Positions 1 through 12,600 of a DNA stretch of 36,557 nucleotides are shown here, in pieces (position 1 is the stretch's first letter; the number at the start of each line of letters is the position of its first letter). This DNA is from Pleurobrachia bachei (Eukaryota; Ctenophora; Tentaculata; Cydippida; Pleurobrachiidae): assembly GCA_000695325.1 (NCBI GenBank), contig AVPN01000032.1:16007-52563 (forward strand), in the 5' to 3' direction. Made by a program: the position numbers and the translations under genes. The notes below the pieces were generated by a model, which did no database searches, was not told the DNA's origin, and worked only from the letters and a program-made list of their open reading frames with translations.

Positions 1-641
1 CCCCCCCCGACTTTGTTGGACAGGGCCGGACGGGGTCACTTTGTGACCAGGTACGAGCACTTTAAAAGTGAAACACGATAATTTTAAAACTGCTAACAAA
101 TTCCATTCCTGTAGATACTTTACACATTCTGTTCATAAGATATTACATAGATGGCAATCAACAGCCAACTTCAATTACATAGATAATTATCGTTTGCGAT
201 TATTATAATTTCAAGCATCCCGATTTTGAGTTCGATATTCTACGAACATAACAAGTATGTGTAACAGCACAATAAGATGCCTAATTTCCTAATTTACCAA
301 TCTCAACTAAAAAATCTCAACTTAGATTCTCTGATTTCCACTAAACACATACTCATAGCATAGATAGTAGTCAAAAATTCAAATAACATGATAATCGATA
401 TCTCTTGATCTTAGGGAGTCAGAACTTAAACTTCCAGTTAAATTCTAATAGGTCAATAATAAAATAGAAATAACTCACTCTGATCCTGTTCTAACCCTTG
501 TAAAGCTTGCGAACAGAGTAATAGTATCGAGCTAGACAACTCTGATCGTGACACACAACATAAAATTGAAATCTGAAATCTGAATAATCTTTCCACACAC
601 GTGTCATCTAATCATATTCTAGTTTTTAGGAGTGATCCGGT
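1..641. other. 3' flank of the ATPase gene, no gene seen
   Basis: AT-rich sequence downstream of the stop codon of the minus-strand ATPase gene. I see no coding exon, no clear AATAAA on the minus strand and no repeat apart from a short C tract at the very start. Confidence 0.5.
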
Positions 642-3600
642 TCAGAGCGGAAGGGCAAAGTATAGTAGATAGTTATACTTATACTTGTTCTTATACCCCT
701 TCTTACATCTCAACGCTCTCAAACATTTCTGCAAAAATCCCAACCTCCTATAGGAATACTCAACTCCAATTGCCAATACACAGTTTGCCAACACTAGGCC
801 CAAGAGGATTTTGGATTTACTTCATCTAAATTCTAGCCGATTGAGGTTAAAACCTTGAGCTGTGTTTTTAACAAATAAAATCATGAGCAGCAGCCCTATT
901 GACGCGACTGTCGCTACCAACATGGGTGGATTAGTGTACAGAGGCCTTCTATAAGGGTGTCCAATCGAGAACACCAGGGCTAGAGTAACAAACTGAAAGG
1001 AACTAACTATAAAGTTAACTGTTGTCTCATAGTAAGGAATGTAATTAACCCCCTCCTCTAACGCTTTCTCTCTTTCAGCCGTGAAAGGATCGTACCACTC
1101 CTGCTGCTGCACAAACCACATGGACAATAGGATGAACCCCACACTAAGCGCGGTATGGAGCACAAAACAGTAGAGGAGATAGGGGTGCATTAGACTACCC
1201 CGGGGTCGCTTTCTAGACAGTCGTGTAGATGGTCGGGTGTATCCTAACGCGAAATCAAACAGCAGTACAATCGCCAGATCCTCAAGTAGGTACTGGTAGT
1301 CTCCCAGGATGGAATCATAGTGGACTAGGAGGATGACAGATAGGAACTGGATGACAGAGTACATGGCTGTGAACCGGAACACAGCCATACTGTTTTCCAG
1401 TGCTCCCTGGCCTTCCTTTAGAAGCTCTGGGACACAGCTAATATTGAAAATGGAGCTGGTGAAGGGAGCTGCCAGAGATGCCTCGCCTGAAACACGTATG
1501 GGGGTTAATTTCTTGATAATAATCTTATGGGGGTAAGAAGGGGGAGCTTGACTCTTGGTACTAGCACTACAATCGGAGTTGCAGATTGCAGAGGGAGTGT
1601 TAGGAAAGGGGATCTTTCGGTTCACCACCAATAAGCTCAAATCGATTTATTGCAGGGAAATTGAATTGGAATTGATAGAGATAGGGTAACGGGATACACG
1701 AGTCTCAATAATATGGTCGCTTTTGTTTTGTTCAACCCCTTTTTATTTTATTTCAAAGGGCGTGCGAAAGACAGTTTAGCCAGGCAAGGTCGCTCCGGGC
1801 GATCGGATACAGTAAATCCATTAAAAACTCACTTTTTGAGAGGGCAATACCGACATTAGCGTGTTGCAATGCCTCACAATCATTTGCACCGTCTCCACAC
1901 ATACAAACACTGTAGTCTCGTTTCTGTAGTTCGTCAACTAGCTGCATCTTTTGCTCGGGAGAAAACCTGGGAGAGGGGTGGCTAGAGGTGGTTATGCGAA
2001 AACCTAGTGAGTGGTTAGAGGTGGTTTAGGGATAAACATGGGGTAGGAGAAGCGGTTAGAGGTGAGAAAACCTGGGGTTAATGAGAACTTAGAAGAATGG
2101 GTTCAGGTTTGATATGGGACAGTTTGTTGAATGTGCAAGTTAATAGAGGTTATTAGTTCCGTAAGCGTCCTGTCCCACGATTAACTTGCACATTCAATGT
2201 ATCATGAAACAAGTGGAGCTGTTATATATATCGCTCATGATATGTTTGCACCGAATGATAAGCCCGACTGGTTATCCAGTTACAAGACCATATTCTTATT
2301 TATTTCCAGCGTGAATTGTGGTCAGAGCATTGGTTAGCCTAATAGTTTGTTTATCGACAAAAGGGCTCATACAGACAAACTAATGATTGTTGGCCGGTAA
2401 TATATTTCTTAGAGATCAATTTCTTCTCCAGCACACGTCATCTTTTTGTTCTAACCCTTCCTTTACATTTGTAAGGGACGGGGGCACGAAACACAGTCTA
2501 GCTAATCAACTATATTTCTTGTCACTACGTAATATCTTCTCCCCGATACACCATTTCGTTGTGCTAGTACGTGGCATAACCATGATAGTGGTTTGAGACA
2601 GAGTCATTCTCCATAAACAAACCTACGTGTGTGAATGAGAAAGTTTACTTTTCTCGCTCCGACCGTTTTACATCTCAGTTGACTCTGCAGTATGATTTCT
2701 TATTCCTCTTGCTTCTAGCTCTATGGATATTGTATTACTATACTGCTGTAGACATCACCCACTCACTTCATACACACACAACACCCATACATGACAAAGC
2801 CTGTACAACAGGGTATTTGTCACCGACTGGAGTTACCTCATATAACAGTACGGCAAATAATATCGTTGTATCAGATTTCTAGAGTAACAAACTGAAAGGA
2901 ACTAACTATAAAGTTAACTGTTGTCTCATAGTAAGGAATGTAATTAACCCCCTCCTCTAATGCTTTCTCTCTCTCAGCTGTGAAGGGATCGTACCACTCC
3001 TGCTGCTGCACAAACCACATGGACAATAGGATGAACCCCACACTAAGCGCGGTATGGAGCACAAAACAGTAGAGGAGATAGGGGTGCATTAGACTACCCC
3101 GGGGTCGCTTTCTAGACAGTCTTGTAGATGGTCGGGTGTATCCTAACGCGAAGTCAAACAGCAGTACAATCGCCAGATCCTCAAGTAAGTACTGGTAGTC
3201 TCCCAGGATGGAATCATAGTGGACAAGGAGGATGACAGATAGAAACTGGATGACAGAGTACATGGCTGTGAACCGGAACACAGCCATACTGTTTTCCAGT
3301 GCTCCCTGGCCTTCCTTTAAGAGCTCTGGGACACAGCTTATATTGAAGATGGAGCTGGTGAAGGGAGCTGCGAGAGATGCCTCGCCTGAAACACGTATGG
3401 GGGTTAATTTCTTGATAATAATCTTATGGGGGTTAGAAGGGGGAGCTTGACTCTTGGTACTAGCACTACAATCGGAGTTGCAGATTGCAGAGGGAGTGTT
3501 AGGAAAGGGGATCTTTCGGTTCACCACCAATAAGCTCAAATCGATTTATTGCAGGGAAATTGAATTGGAATTGATAGAGATAGGGTAACGGGATACACGA

Positions 3601-6600
3601 GTCTCAATAATATGGTCGCTTTTGTTTTGTTCAACCCCTTTTTATTTTATTTCAAAGGGCGTGCGAAAGACAGTTTAGCCAGGCAAGGTCGCTCCGGGCG
3701 ATCGGATACAGTAAATCCATTAAAAACTCACTTTTTGAGAGGGCAATACCGACATTAGCGTGTTGCAATGCCTCACAATCATTTGCACCGTCTGGTGTGT
3801 ATGTTTGTGACATCAGAGCAAAGACATCAAGCAGTTGATCGACCATCTTTTGCTCGGGAGAAAACCTGGGAGAGGGGTGGCTAGAGGTGGTTATGCGAAA
3901 ACCTAGTGAGTGGTTAGAGGTGGTTTAGGGATAAACATGGGGTAGGAGAAGCGGTTAGAGGTGAGAAAACCTGGGGTTAATGAGAACTTAGAAGAATGGG
4001 TTCAGGTTTGATATGGGACAGTTTGTTGAATGTGCAAGTTAATAGAGGTTATTAGTTCCGTAAGCGTCCTGTCCCACGATTAACTTGCACATTCAATGTA
4101 TCATGAAACAAGTGGAGCTGTTATATATATATATATCGCTCATGATATGTTTGCACCGAATGATAAGCCCGACTGGTTATCCAGTTACAAGACCATATTC
4201 TTATTTATTTCCAGCGTGAATTGTGGTCAGAGCATTGGTTAGCCTAACAGTTTGTTTATCGACAATTCCCGAGTATGTCTGTTTGATTACTAACAACCGG
4301 CCATTATATAAAGAAGCTGTTGGTGCTCTGTGTCAGAAAGATTTTATATTTTATAATTTAGAGATCAAGTTCTTCTCCAGCACACGTCATCTTTTTGTTC
4401 TAACCCTTCCTTTACATTTGTAAGGGACGGGGGCACGAAACACAGTCTAGCTAATCAACTATATTTCTTGTCACTACGTAATATCTTCTCCCCGATACAC
4501 CATTCCGTTGTGCTAGTACGTGGTATAACCAGTGGTCTGACGGAATCATTCTCCATAAACAAACCTACGTGTGAATGTCAATGAGGAAGTTTACTTTTCT
4601 CGCTCCGACCGTTTTACATCTCAGTTGATTCTACAGTATTATGATTTCTTATTCCTCTAGCTCTGACTATAGTTCTAAAATCTTCCCCAATTTAGCACTC
4701 TATTTGAGTTACAGAACAGTATGCGAAGTGTGGTGGTATTAGGGCTGCTGCTTGTGGCAGTGGTCAGCGGGAAGTTTCGTACTAGTGTATCAGAGGAAGC
4801 AATGGTACGATGTCACAGTGGTGATAGGAGCCGAGGAGACAGGTACATCTAACAACACATTAGTTAACATAAACCCAATCGGGACAACCGTGCTGGAGCA
4901 GCCCCCCCCCCTATTTTCATATCGCCTTTGATTCCAATCGCAAAATTGTTTACCAATATCATCTAAAAGTCCCCTTTTTGGAGTAAATCCTCCTCCAGTA
5001 CCATCACAATCGACCCCCACCCCATTTGCATTCCCAGGTTGTTATGTTCTAACCCGCCCGAAACACAATCGACCCCATTCCCAGGTGTACTGAATACCAG
5101 AACCTCTTCATCGACCATCCCACCCACGGTGACAGAACGAAGAGGGCCCTCCAAGAGAGAATGGGAGATGGAGAGAAGCCACCCGGCCCTCCTCCTATGA
5201 GGAATGGCAATGTTACCGGACTTGATTTCCCTGATCTGGACGAGGCTCCACACATACAAACACTGTAGTCTCGTTTCTGTAGTTCGTCAACTAGCTGCAT
5301 CTTTTGCTCGGGAGAAAACCTGGGAGAGGGGTGGCTAGAGGTGGTTATGCGAAAACCTAGTGAGTGGTTAGAGGTGGTTTAGGGATAAACATGGGGTAGG
5401 AGAAGCGGTTAGAGGTGAGAAAACCTGGGGTTAATGAGAACTTAGAAGAATGGGTTCAGGTTTGATATGGGACAGTTTGTTGAATGTGCAAGTTAATAGA
5501 GGTTATTAGTTCCGTAAGCGTCCTGTCCCACGATTAACTTGCACATTCAATGTATCATGAAACAAGTGGAGCTGTTATATATCGCTCATGATATGTTTGC
5601 ACCGAATGATAAGCCCGACTGGTTATCCAGTTACAAGACCATATTCTTATTTATTTCCAGCGTGAATTGTGGTCAGAGCATTGGTTAGCCTAATAGTTTG
5701 TTTATCGACAAAAGGGCTCATACAGACAAACTAATGATTGTTGGCCGGTAATATATTTCTTGCTGTTGGTGCTCTGTGTCAGAAAGATTTTATATTTTAT
5801 AATTTAGAGATCAAGTTCTTCTCCAGCACACGTCATCTTTTTGTTCTAACCCTTCCTTTACATTTGTAAGGGACGGGGGCACGAAACACAGTCTAGCTAA
5901 TCAACTATATTTCTTGTCACTACGTAATATCTTCTCCCCGATACACCATTCCGTTGTGCTAGTACGTGGTATAACCAGTGGTCTGACGGAATCATTCTCC
6001 ATAAACAAACCTACGTGTGAATGTCAATGAGGAAGTTTACTTTTCTCGCTCCGACCGTTTTACATCTCAGTTGATTCTACAGTATTATGATTTCTTATTC
6101 CTCTAGCTCTGACTATAGTTCTAAAATCTTCCCCAATTTAGAACTCTATTTGAGTTACAGAACAGTATGCGAAGTGTGGTGGTATTAGGGCTGCTGCTTG
6201 TGGCAGTGGTCTCCGGGAAGTTTCGTACTAGTGTATCAGAGGAAGCAATGGTACGATGTCACAGTGGTGATAGGAGCCGAGGAGACAGGTACATCTAACA
6301 ACACATTAGTTAACATAAACCCAATCGGGACAACCGTGCTGGAGCAGCCCCCCCCCCTATTTTCATATCGCCTTTGATTCCAATCGCAAAATTGTTTACC
6401 AATATCATCTAAAAGTCCCCTTTTTGGAGTAAATCCTCCTCCAGTACCATCACAATCGACCCCCACCCCATTTGCATTCCCAGGTTGTTATGTTCTAACC
6501 CGCCCGAAACACAATCGACCCCATTCCCAGGTGTACTGAATACCAGAACCTCTTCATCGACCATCCCACCCACGGTGACAGAACGAAACGGGCCCTCGCA

Positions 6601-9600
6601 GAGAGAATGGGTGATGGAGAGAAGCCACCTGGCCCGCCTCCCATGAGGAATGGTAATGTGACCGGACTTGATTTCCCTGATCTGGACGAGGAGGCGTGCT
6701 TTGGGATGGAGTATGGAGATGGGACTACGTGGAATCATACTAATAACTATGGTAAGTGTGAGGTGGAGTGGTTTGTAGCGGATTCTAAGCTGGTTTACTT
6801 TAAATACAAATTGGCATCTGACTCTTTTTCACACGCTTCTGACACTGTGGTGACGAACATCAATATTCTATGCCCGCCTTCCAACACCTGTCAGAGCATT
6901 GTCCCGACCCTATCCTCAGCGAGAACTGTGGGTCAGAGAATTGGCCTGAAAGTTTAAAACAGCATTACAAACTCTCATCATGATGTGTTTCAGGAAATTG
7001 TGTGGAGTGGAGTGACAACGGCACTCACAGATTCCTTGTTGCTAATGGTATTCCTGACTACTATGTTAATCCCTACTGCCCTATCGGTCTTGGATTCGGG
7101 TACTGCTTGGACGAGGAGATCAGATCAGGAATGTGCTTCTTTGCCAGTAAGTTGTGGTTTTCCAGTGCAGTATTTAAGTTAAATCGAATTAACTCTAATT
7201 AACTCTAATACGTCTTGTTCTTCTCCTCCTAACTTTGTTTTCTTCCAAAAATAGGAATCGTTTATAACAAAGTCCTCTCGTAGATTTGACCTGCGGTAAT
7301 GACAATGGACCGGGAAGTGGAGCATACGGTGATTTCCCTGTCCCCAGAAAGGACTACCTGGTGTTCCCTCTCAAAGGTAGGCTGCTCTCTCTTAGTTAAT
7401 GTAACAACCTCACCCCACGCAAGCTTGCTCTCTCTCCTAGTTAAATTAACAATCTCACTCCAGGTAACCCTGCTCTCTCCTAGTTAAAGTAACAATTTCA
7501 CTCTAGGCAAGCCTGCTCTCTCTCTTAGTTAAACTAACAATCTCACTCCAGCCAAGCCTGCTCTCTCTCCTAGTTAAAGTAACAATCTCACTCCAAGCAA
7601 CCCTGCTCTCTCTGCTAGTTAAAGTAACAATCTCACTCCAGGTAACCCAACAAGACCAGACAGGCCGGGAGATGCATATGACGCGGAGACCGTCGGGGCC
7701 GCTAAAACTATGGGTGCTGCGAACGGGGTGGCCATAAACGGAATTACTATTTTGGTAATCTCACTTAACATACACTATACCCTCTCAAAAAAATATACCA
7801 TAGACAACCCCCACACTCTGAAGACTCAAAATACCACCCAGGTCCCTGCACCCCCCCCCCTCAGCTCAATAACACCCCCCTAACACTAACACCCTCCCCC
7901 TCCAGGGCCCCAATGATGCTGGTGACATGACAATTGACAGTGCTGGATTCCAACTAGCCTGTGGGGGTCACGTTACACCTCCCCTAGATAATGACCACGT
8001 GAAAGGTCCCTTCGCCGGTGCACCCCATTACCACTACCATAAGCCAGCCACCTGCCTGGAACCAATGAGAGAGATGTCCCAGGGTTTGGCATTCGGTGGA
8101 ACTCCAAACGTGCATTCTCATCTTGTTGGGTGGTCCCTTGATGGGTTTGGTATTTATGGATTTGAAGATGTCGATGGAGCCAAACCAGTTACTGATGAGT
8201 GCGGTGGACATTTTGGACCTACTGATACCGGTACGTGTAGCAGGAACCGACCGAAACAAGTAAACAACCAATTAGAACTCGTTATTTAGGTCACGTGACT
8301 GGTTATCAGCCAATCAAGGACCATTATTTCCTGATTCGGTCGGTTCCTGCTAACTACACGTGATACTGATCTCAGTCGTACACGACGTCGATCTCACTCC
8401 CAATGTGACCAAATAGAGCCAGTCTAGTAGTACATGTATGATATGTACTGTACATCTCTGATCTCTCCATTGTGTGGCTCACATCACTCTGTGAGGGTTC
8501 GGTGCTCCATTATTCTAAAATTCTTCCACACTCTTCTCCATTATTCTAACTAACTCTTCTACATATTACAGGGGAGGTTGAGTACCACTATCACAGTCGG
8601 ATGGATGCACCCTACCACACTGCATGTCAAGGTCCTAGTTTGGGGAAGTGCAAAGAGACCCAGAGGTTGACCAGCTTCTGTGCTGCGGGGTGTGGATACG
8701 AGCTTTGCATTCAACCAGGTTTGTGTGGTCCCCCCCCCCCGGATACACTACTGTTCTGTCTGTTTGTGTGATGACGCGGCTCTATAGTTAGACGATTCAC
8801 CAATCACTCTATTACTTAATTCACCCTACCACTCAATCTTCTGATCCCCCTGCCCAACCTTTCTAACCATCACATGTAACACCCACCAGGTACCAGTGAA
8901 AAGAAGCTGGAGTCCTACTTGAATCAGTGGGAGGAGGGTAAGGATTTCTTGAAAAAGTACACCCACAACCCCTACAATGGCTCTGGTACCGTATTCACAG
9001 CGACACTGACTGTTGTGGTTGGTGCCTTCTGGCTGGCCCTTCACTAGTATCCAGGTCCCTGCACCCCCCCCCCTCAGCTCAATAACACCCCCCTAACACT
9101 AACACCCTCCCCCTCCAGGGCCCCAATGATGCTGGTGACATGACAATTGACAGTGCTGGATTCCAACTAGCCTGTGGGGGTCACGTTACACCTCCCCTAG
9201 ATAATGACCACGTGAAAGGTCCCTTCGCCGGTGCACCCCATTACCACTACCACAAGCCAGCCACCTGCCTGGAACCAATGAGAGAGATGTCCCAGGGTTT
9301 GGCATTCGGTGGAACTCCAAACGTGCATTCTCATCTTGTTGGGTGGTCCCTTGATGGGTTTGGTATTTATGGATTTGAAGATGTCGATGGAGCCAAACCA
9401 GTTACTGATGAGTGCGGTGGACATTTTGGACCTACTGATACCGGTACGTGTAGCAGGAACCGACCGAAACAAGTAAACAACCAATTAGAACTCGTTATTT
9501 AGGTCACGTGACTGGTTATCAGCCAATCAAGGACCATTATTTCCTGATTCGGTCGGTTCCTGCTAACTACACGTGATACTGATCTCAGTCGTACACGACG

Positions 9601-12600
9601 TCGATCTCACTCCCAATGTGACCAAATAGAGCCAGTCTAGTAGTACATGTATGATATGTACTGTACATCTCTGATCTCTCCATTGTGTGGCTCACATCAC
9701 TCTGTGAGGGTTCGGTGCTCCATTATTCTAAAATTCTTCCACACTCTTCTACAATCTTCTCCATTATTCTAACTAACTCTTCTACATATTACAGGGGAGG
9801 TTGAGTACCACTATCACAGTCGGATGGATGCACCCTACCACACTGCATGTCAAGGTCCTAGTTTGGGGAAGTGCAAAGAGACCCAGAGGTTGACCAGCTT
9901 CTGTGCTGCGGGGTGTGGATACGAGCTTTGCATTCAACCAGGTTTGTGTGGTCCCCCCCCCCGGATACACTACTGTTCTGTCTGTTTGTGTGATGACGCG
10001 GCTCTATAGTTAGACGATTCACCAATCACTCTATTACTTAATTCACCCTACCACTCAATCTTCTGATCCCCCTGCCCAACCTTTCTAACCATCACATGTA
10101 ACACCCACCAGGTACCAGTGAAAAGAAGCTGGAGTCCTACTTGAATCAGTGGGAGGAGGGTAAGGATTTCTTGAAAAAGTACACCCACAACCCCTACAAT
10201 GGCTCTGGTACCGTATTCACAGCGACACTGACTGTTGTGGTTGGTGCCTTCTGGCTGGCCCTTCACTAGTATCTTAGACACTGACAAATGACACAAGGAC
10301 AAATGCCTCTCTTATTCGTAGAACAAATGACTCTCTTAGGACATCTAACGTTGTATTGTTCAGCGGCGGTGTAACAGCACAAATCTAACGTAGCGATTTG
10401 TAGATAGTTTATATTAATAATATAAATGTGACTGACCAACGCACAGATATAGATTGTAATCGTAAGTAATATAACTTATCAATGTAATTTGTCCTATTTT
10501 TATTGATATTGTGTAGATTAAAACTTTTATTTTGTTAGTTCATTTGTAACCGACGAGTATGATTTGAGAACTCAGTTTAATTCCAGGGTAGGGGTAGGGG
10601 TTTGGCCTGAGTTTTGTAAGGGTATTATATGATGTAGTACAACGGGTCCCATTTCTTACCTCGCGAAGATGGTTCCAGTCACACAGATCTTGTCCATGAG
10701 ATGACTGTGATTCTTGATAATTCCAGCAAATGTACGTCCATCCATCGCAACATGAATCTTCCGCTCTTGTCCCGTGTACCTAGAACAGGGTGATCATGTT
10801 ATGCATGGCACGATCACGGTTACTGCAGAGTAACTATGGTAACACTCACATTTCGAATATTTCCTCCATTTGTAAGCCCGTTGGTTTCCTGTCCTGCTGC
10901 TTACAGAGCAGTTCTCCATCAGCAGCCTCTTCAAGGATAAACAGATCTGCATAGTCAGGCACCTGAAACAGTCCGAATTACATGTCTGAGAGACATCAGA
11001 TTATTCGTGTATTGAAAACTATCCTTTCGGTAAATCGGGGTTGACAGTTTTGTGTGCCTGTGAAAATACAATCCCACGTACCATGGTACAGTCGTGAGCG
11101 ACACAAATAGCAGTCAGTAGGTTATCTCCTGTACACATGACACTTCGTACATCTGCCCTACTCAGCTCTTCAATCGCTGCTCTTGTCTCTGGTTTCAGTT
11201 TGTTAGACAGCACCAGGAGTCCCTGGAAAATTAGGTCCCTCTCCAGCTCCCCTCTCGGGGTGGTTTGGGGGTCAGCGAAGGCGGCCAGGGGCTTGTAGGC
11301 CAGACCAAGGACTCTGAAACCCATTGAGGAGTAGGATGCGAGAACATCATCAAAGTCAGGAGGGAGGGAATCTGTTTTGCACCGTTCTGCGATGACTTCA
11401 GGGGCACCTTTAGTGGAAAATAGAAAGAAGTGTGTTTAGACTTTGCATACCAAGTTGAGTTGGACGTGTGGCCAAATAAAATGTTTTGGTTTGGTTTGGC
11501 TTGGTTCGACTGTACCTCGCACTCCGCCCCGAAGGCACCAAATAAAATTGTTATTTTCATTACCTTTACAACAAACAAGGAAGCCTCCCTCTGTAGCCTC
11601 ACAAATTACACTCATTCTCTTTAGATGAGACTCAAAGGGGAAGATCTTGACAATGCCATAACTCGTTTTAGTGTTGCTGGGTGTTGCTGTGGCAACGGTG
11701 TCCTGGGTAAAAGCATCCCCACCTGATCTCCAGGTGTAGCAATACCTGAAACAGGATGGGTTCTTTATTACTTCTTATCTTGAGTCTCACTCTAGAAGGG
11801 GGGGTCAGGGGATCTCTAATCCTCCCTTACATATATTCTCCTGAGTCCTGGTATTGGTAGTTGGTACATTTGTTAGGATACTTACCCACTAGTCTCAAGT
11901 CCAATTAAATCCATGGGATCCCCACAAGTGTTTTCATTGATCAGGGAGAGGGAGTGGCAGGTCCCCATAACTAGCATTGTTTCCTCATGTGGAGAGTTTC
12001 CCTCCACCGCAAAGTTACCATCAGAACTGGATCTCACACAGTGTAGTGTCAATCCTTCCTCGGTAAGGGTTCCTGGGCAGAGAGGGTATAAAAAGGAGTC
12101 GGGTACCATGTTGATGTTCTTGAACATTATCTCACAACATTATCAACCATCAAGGTACATACCCATAATATGGGCCATATGCTACTTATTCAGATCTACC
12201 AGACCATGCCAAATCCAATGCTTTCACAGATTCAGATTCTATTGAACCTTGTTTTGCGGCAACCCGATAACAAACCTGTTTTGTCAAACACAGCCAGTTT
12301 AATTTTCCCCGCTATGTTGATAGAGTTGGGAAGTGTTACTTTGATTCCTTTGCCCTTCAATCGTCTGATTGCATACGTGACAGCAATACTCAGGGCGAGA
12401 GGGAGAGATGGAGCTATGGCAATTGTTACCTGATCAGGGATATTTAAGTAGTAGTACTGGTTAGTGGTGCAGTGGAGTATAAGTTATAATAAAAACTAAC
12501 TATTTTTGAAATTGCCAACAAATTATATTCGGAGCTAGATATGATTAGCATGTTTTTATCTCTCTCTTACCAAATCGAGACATCCAATAAAGACGGCCCC

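Larger units (their letters stand above)
2878..4658. repeat. Local duplicate, copy B
   Basis: Matches 979-2708 across ATPase exons 17 and 16 and the following intron. Two 50-base blocks inside it (3794-3843, 4266-4315) are unreversed complements of the other copies. Confidence 0.88.
3794..6691. repeat. Tandem duplicate, copies B and C (about 1.45 kb each)
   Basis: 3794-5245 and 5248-6691 are the same sequence, running from ATPase exon 16 through the intron to YHYH exon 2. Differences are a few single bases, the (TA)n length and the two complemented blocks in copy B. Copy C starts abruptly within ATPase exon 16 (its fragment is 5246-5319). Confidence 0.9.
7838..10272. repeat. Tandem duplicate of 1.21 kb (YHYH exons 6-8)
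   Basis: 7838-9050 and 9051-10272 are nearly identical: one base change in exon 6, a 10-base insertion before exon 7 and a one-base change in a C tract. The break falls three bases after the stop codon on one side and in intron 5 on the other. Confidence 0.95.

Noticed and set aside
822-824. In-frame TGA as a selenocysteine codon (it lines up with a cysteine of ATP13A3)
   Set aside because: The complemented-block explanation removes the stop and improves the alignment on both sides. I saw no convincing SECIS-like structure downstream, though I did not fold it.
3732-3865. Diverged alternative exon of the ATPase
   Set aside because: Its only difference is the 50-base unreversed complement, so it is not an evolved variant.
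4769-4772. A two-base complemented block (AG against TC in the YHYH signal peptide)
   Set aside because: Both give a serine codon and two bases are too few to distinguish from ordinary substitution.
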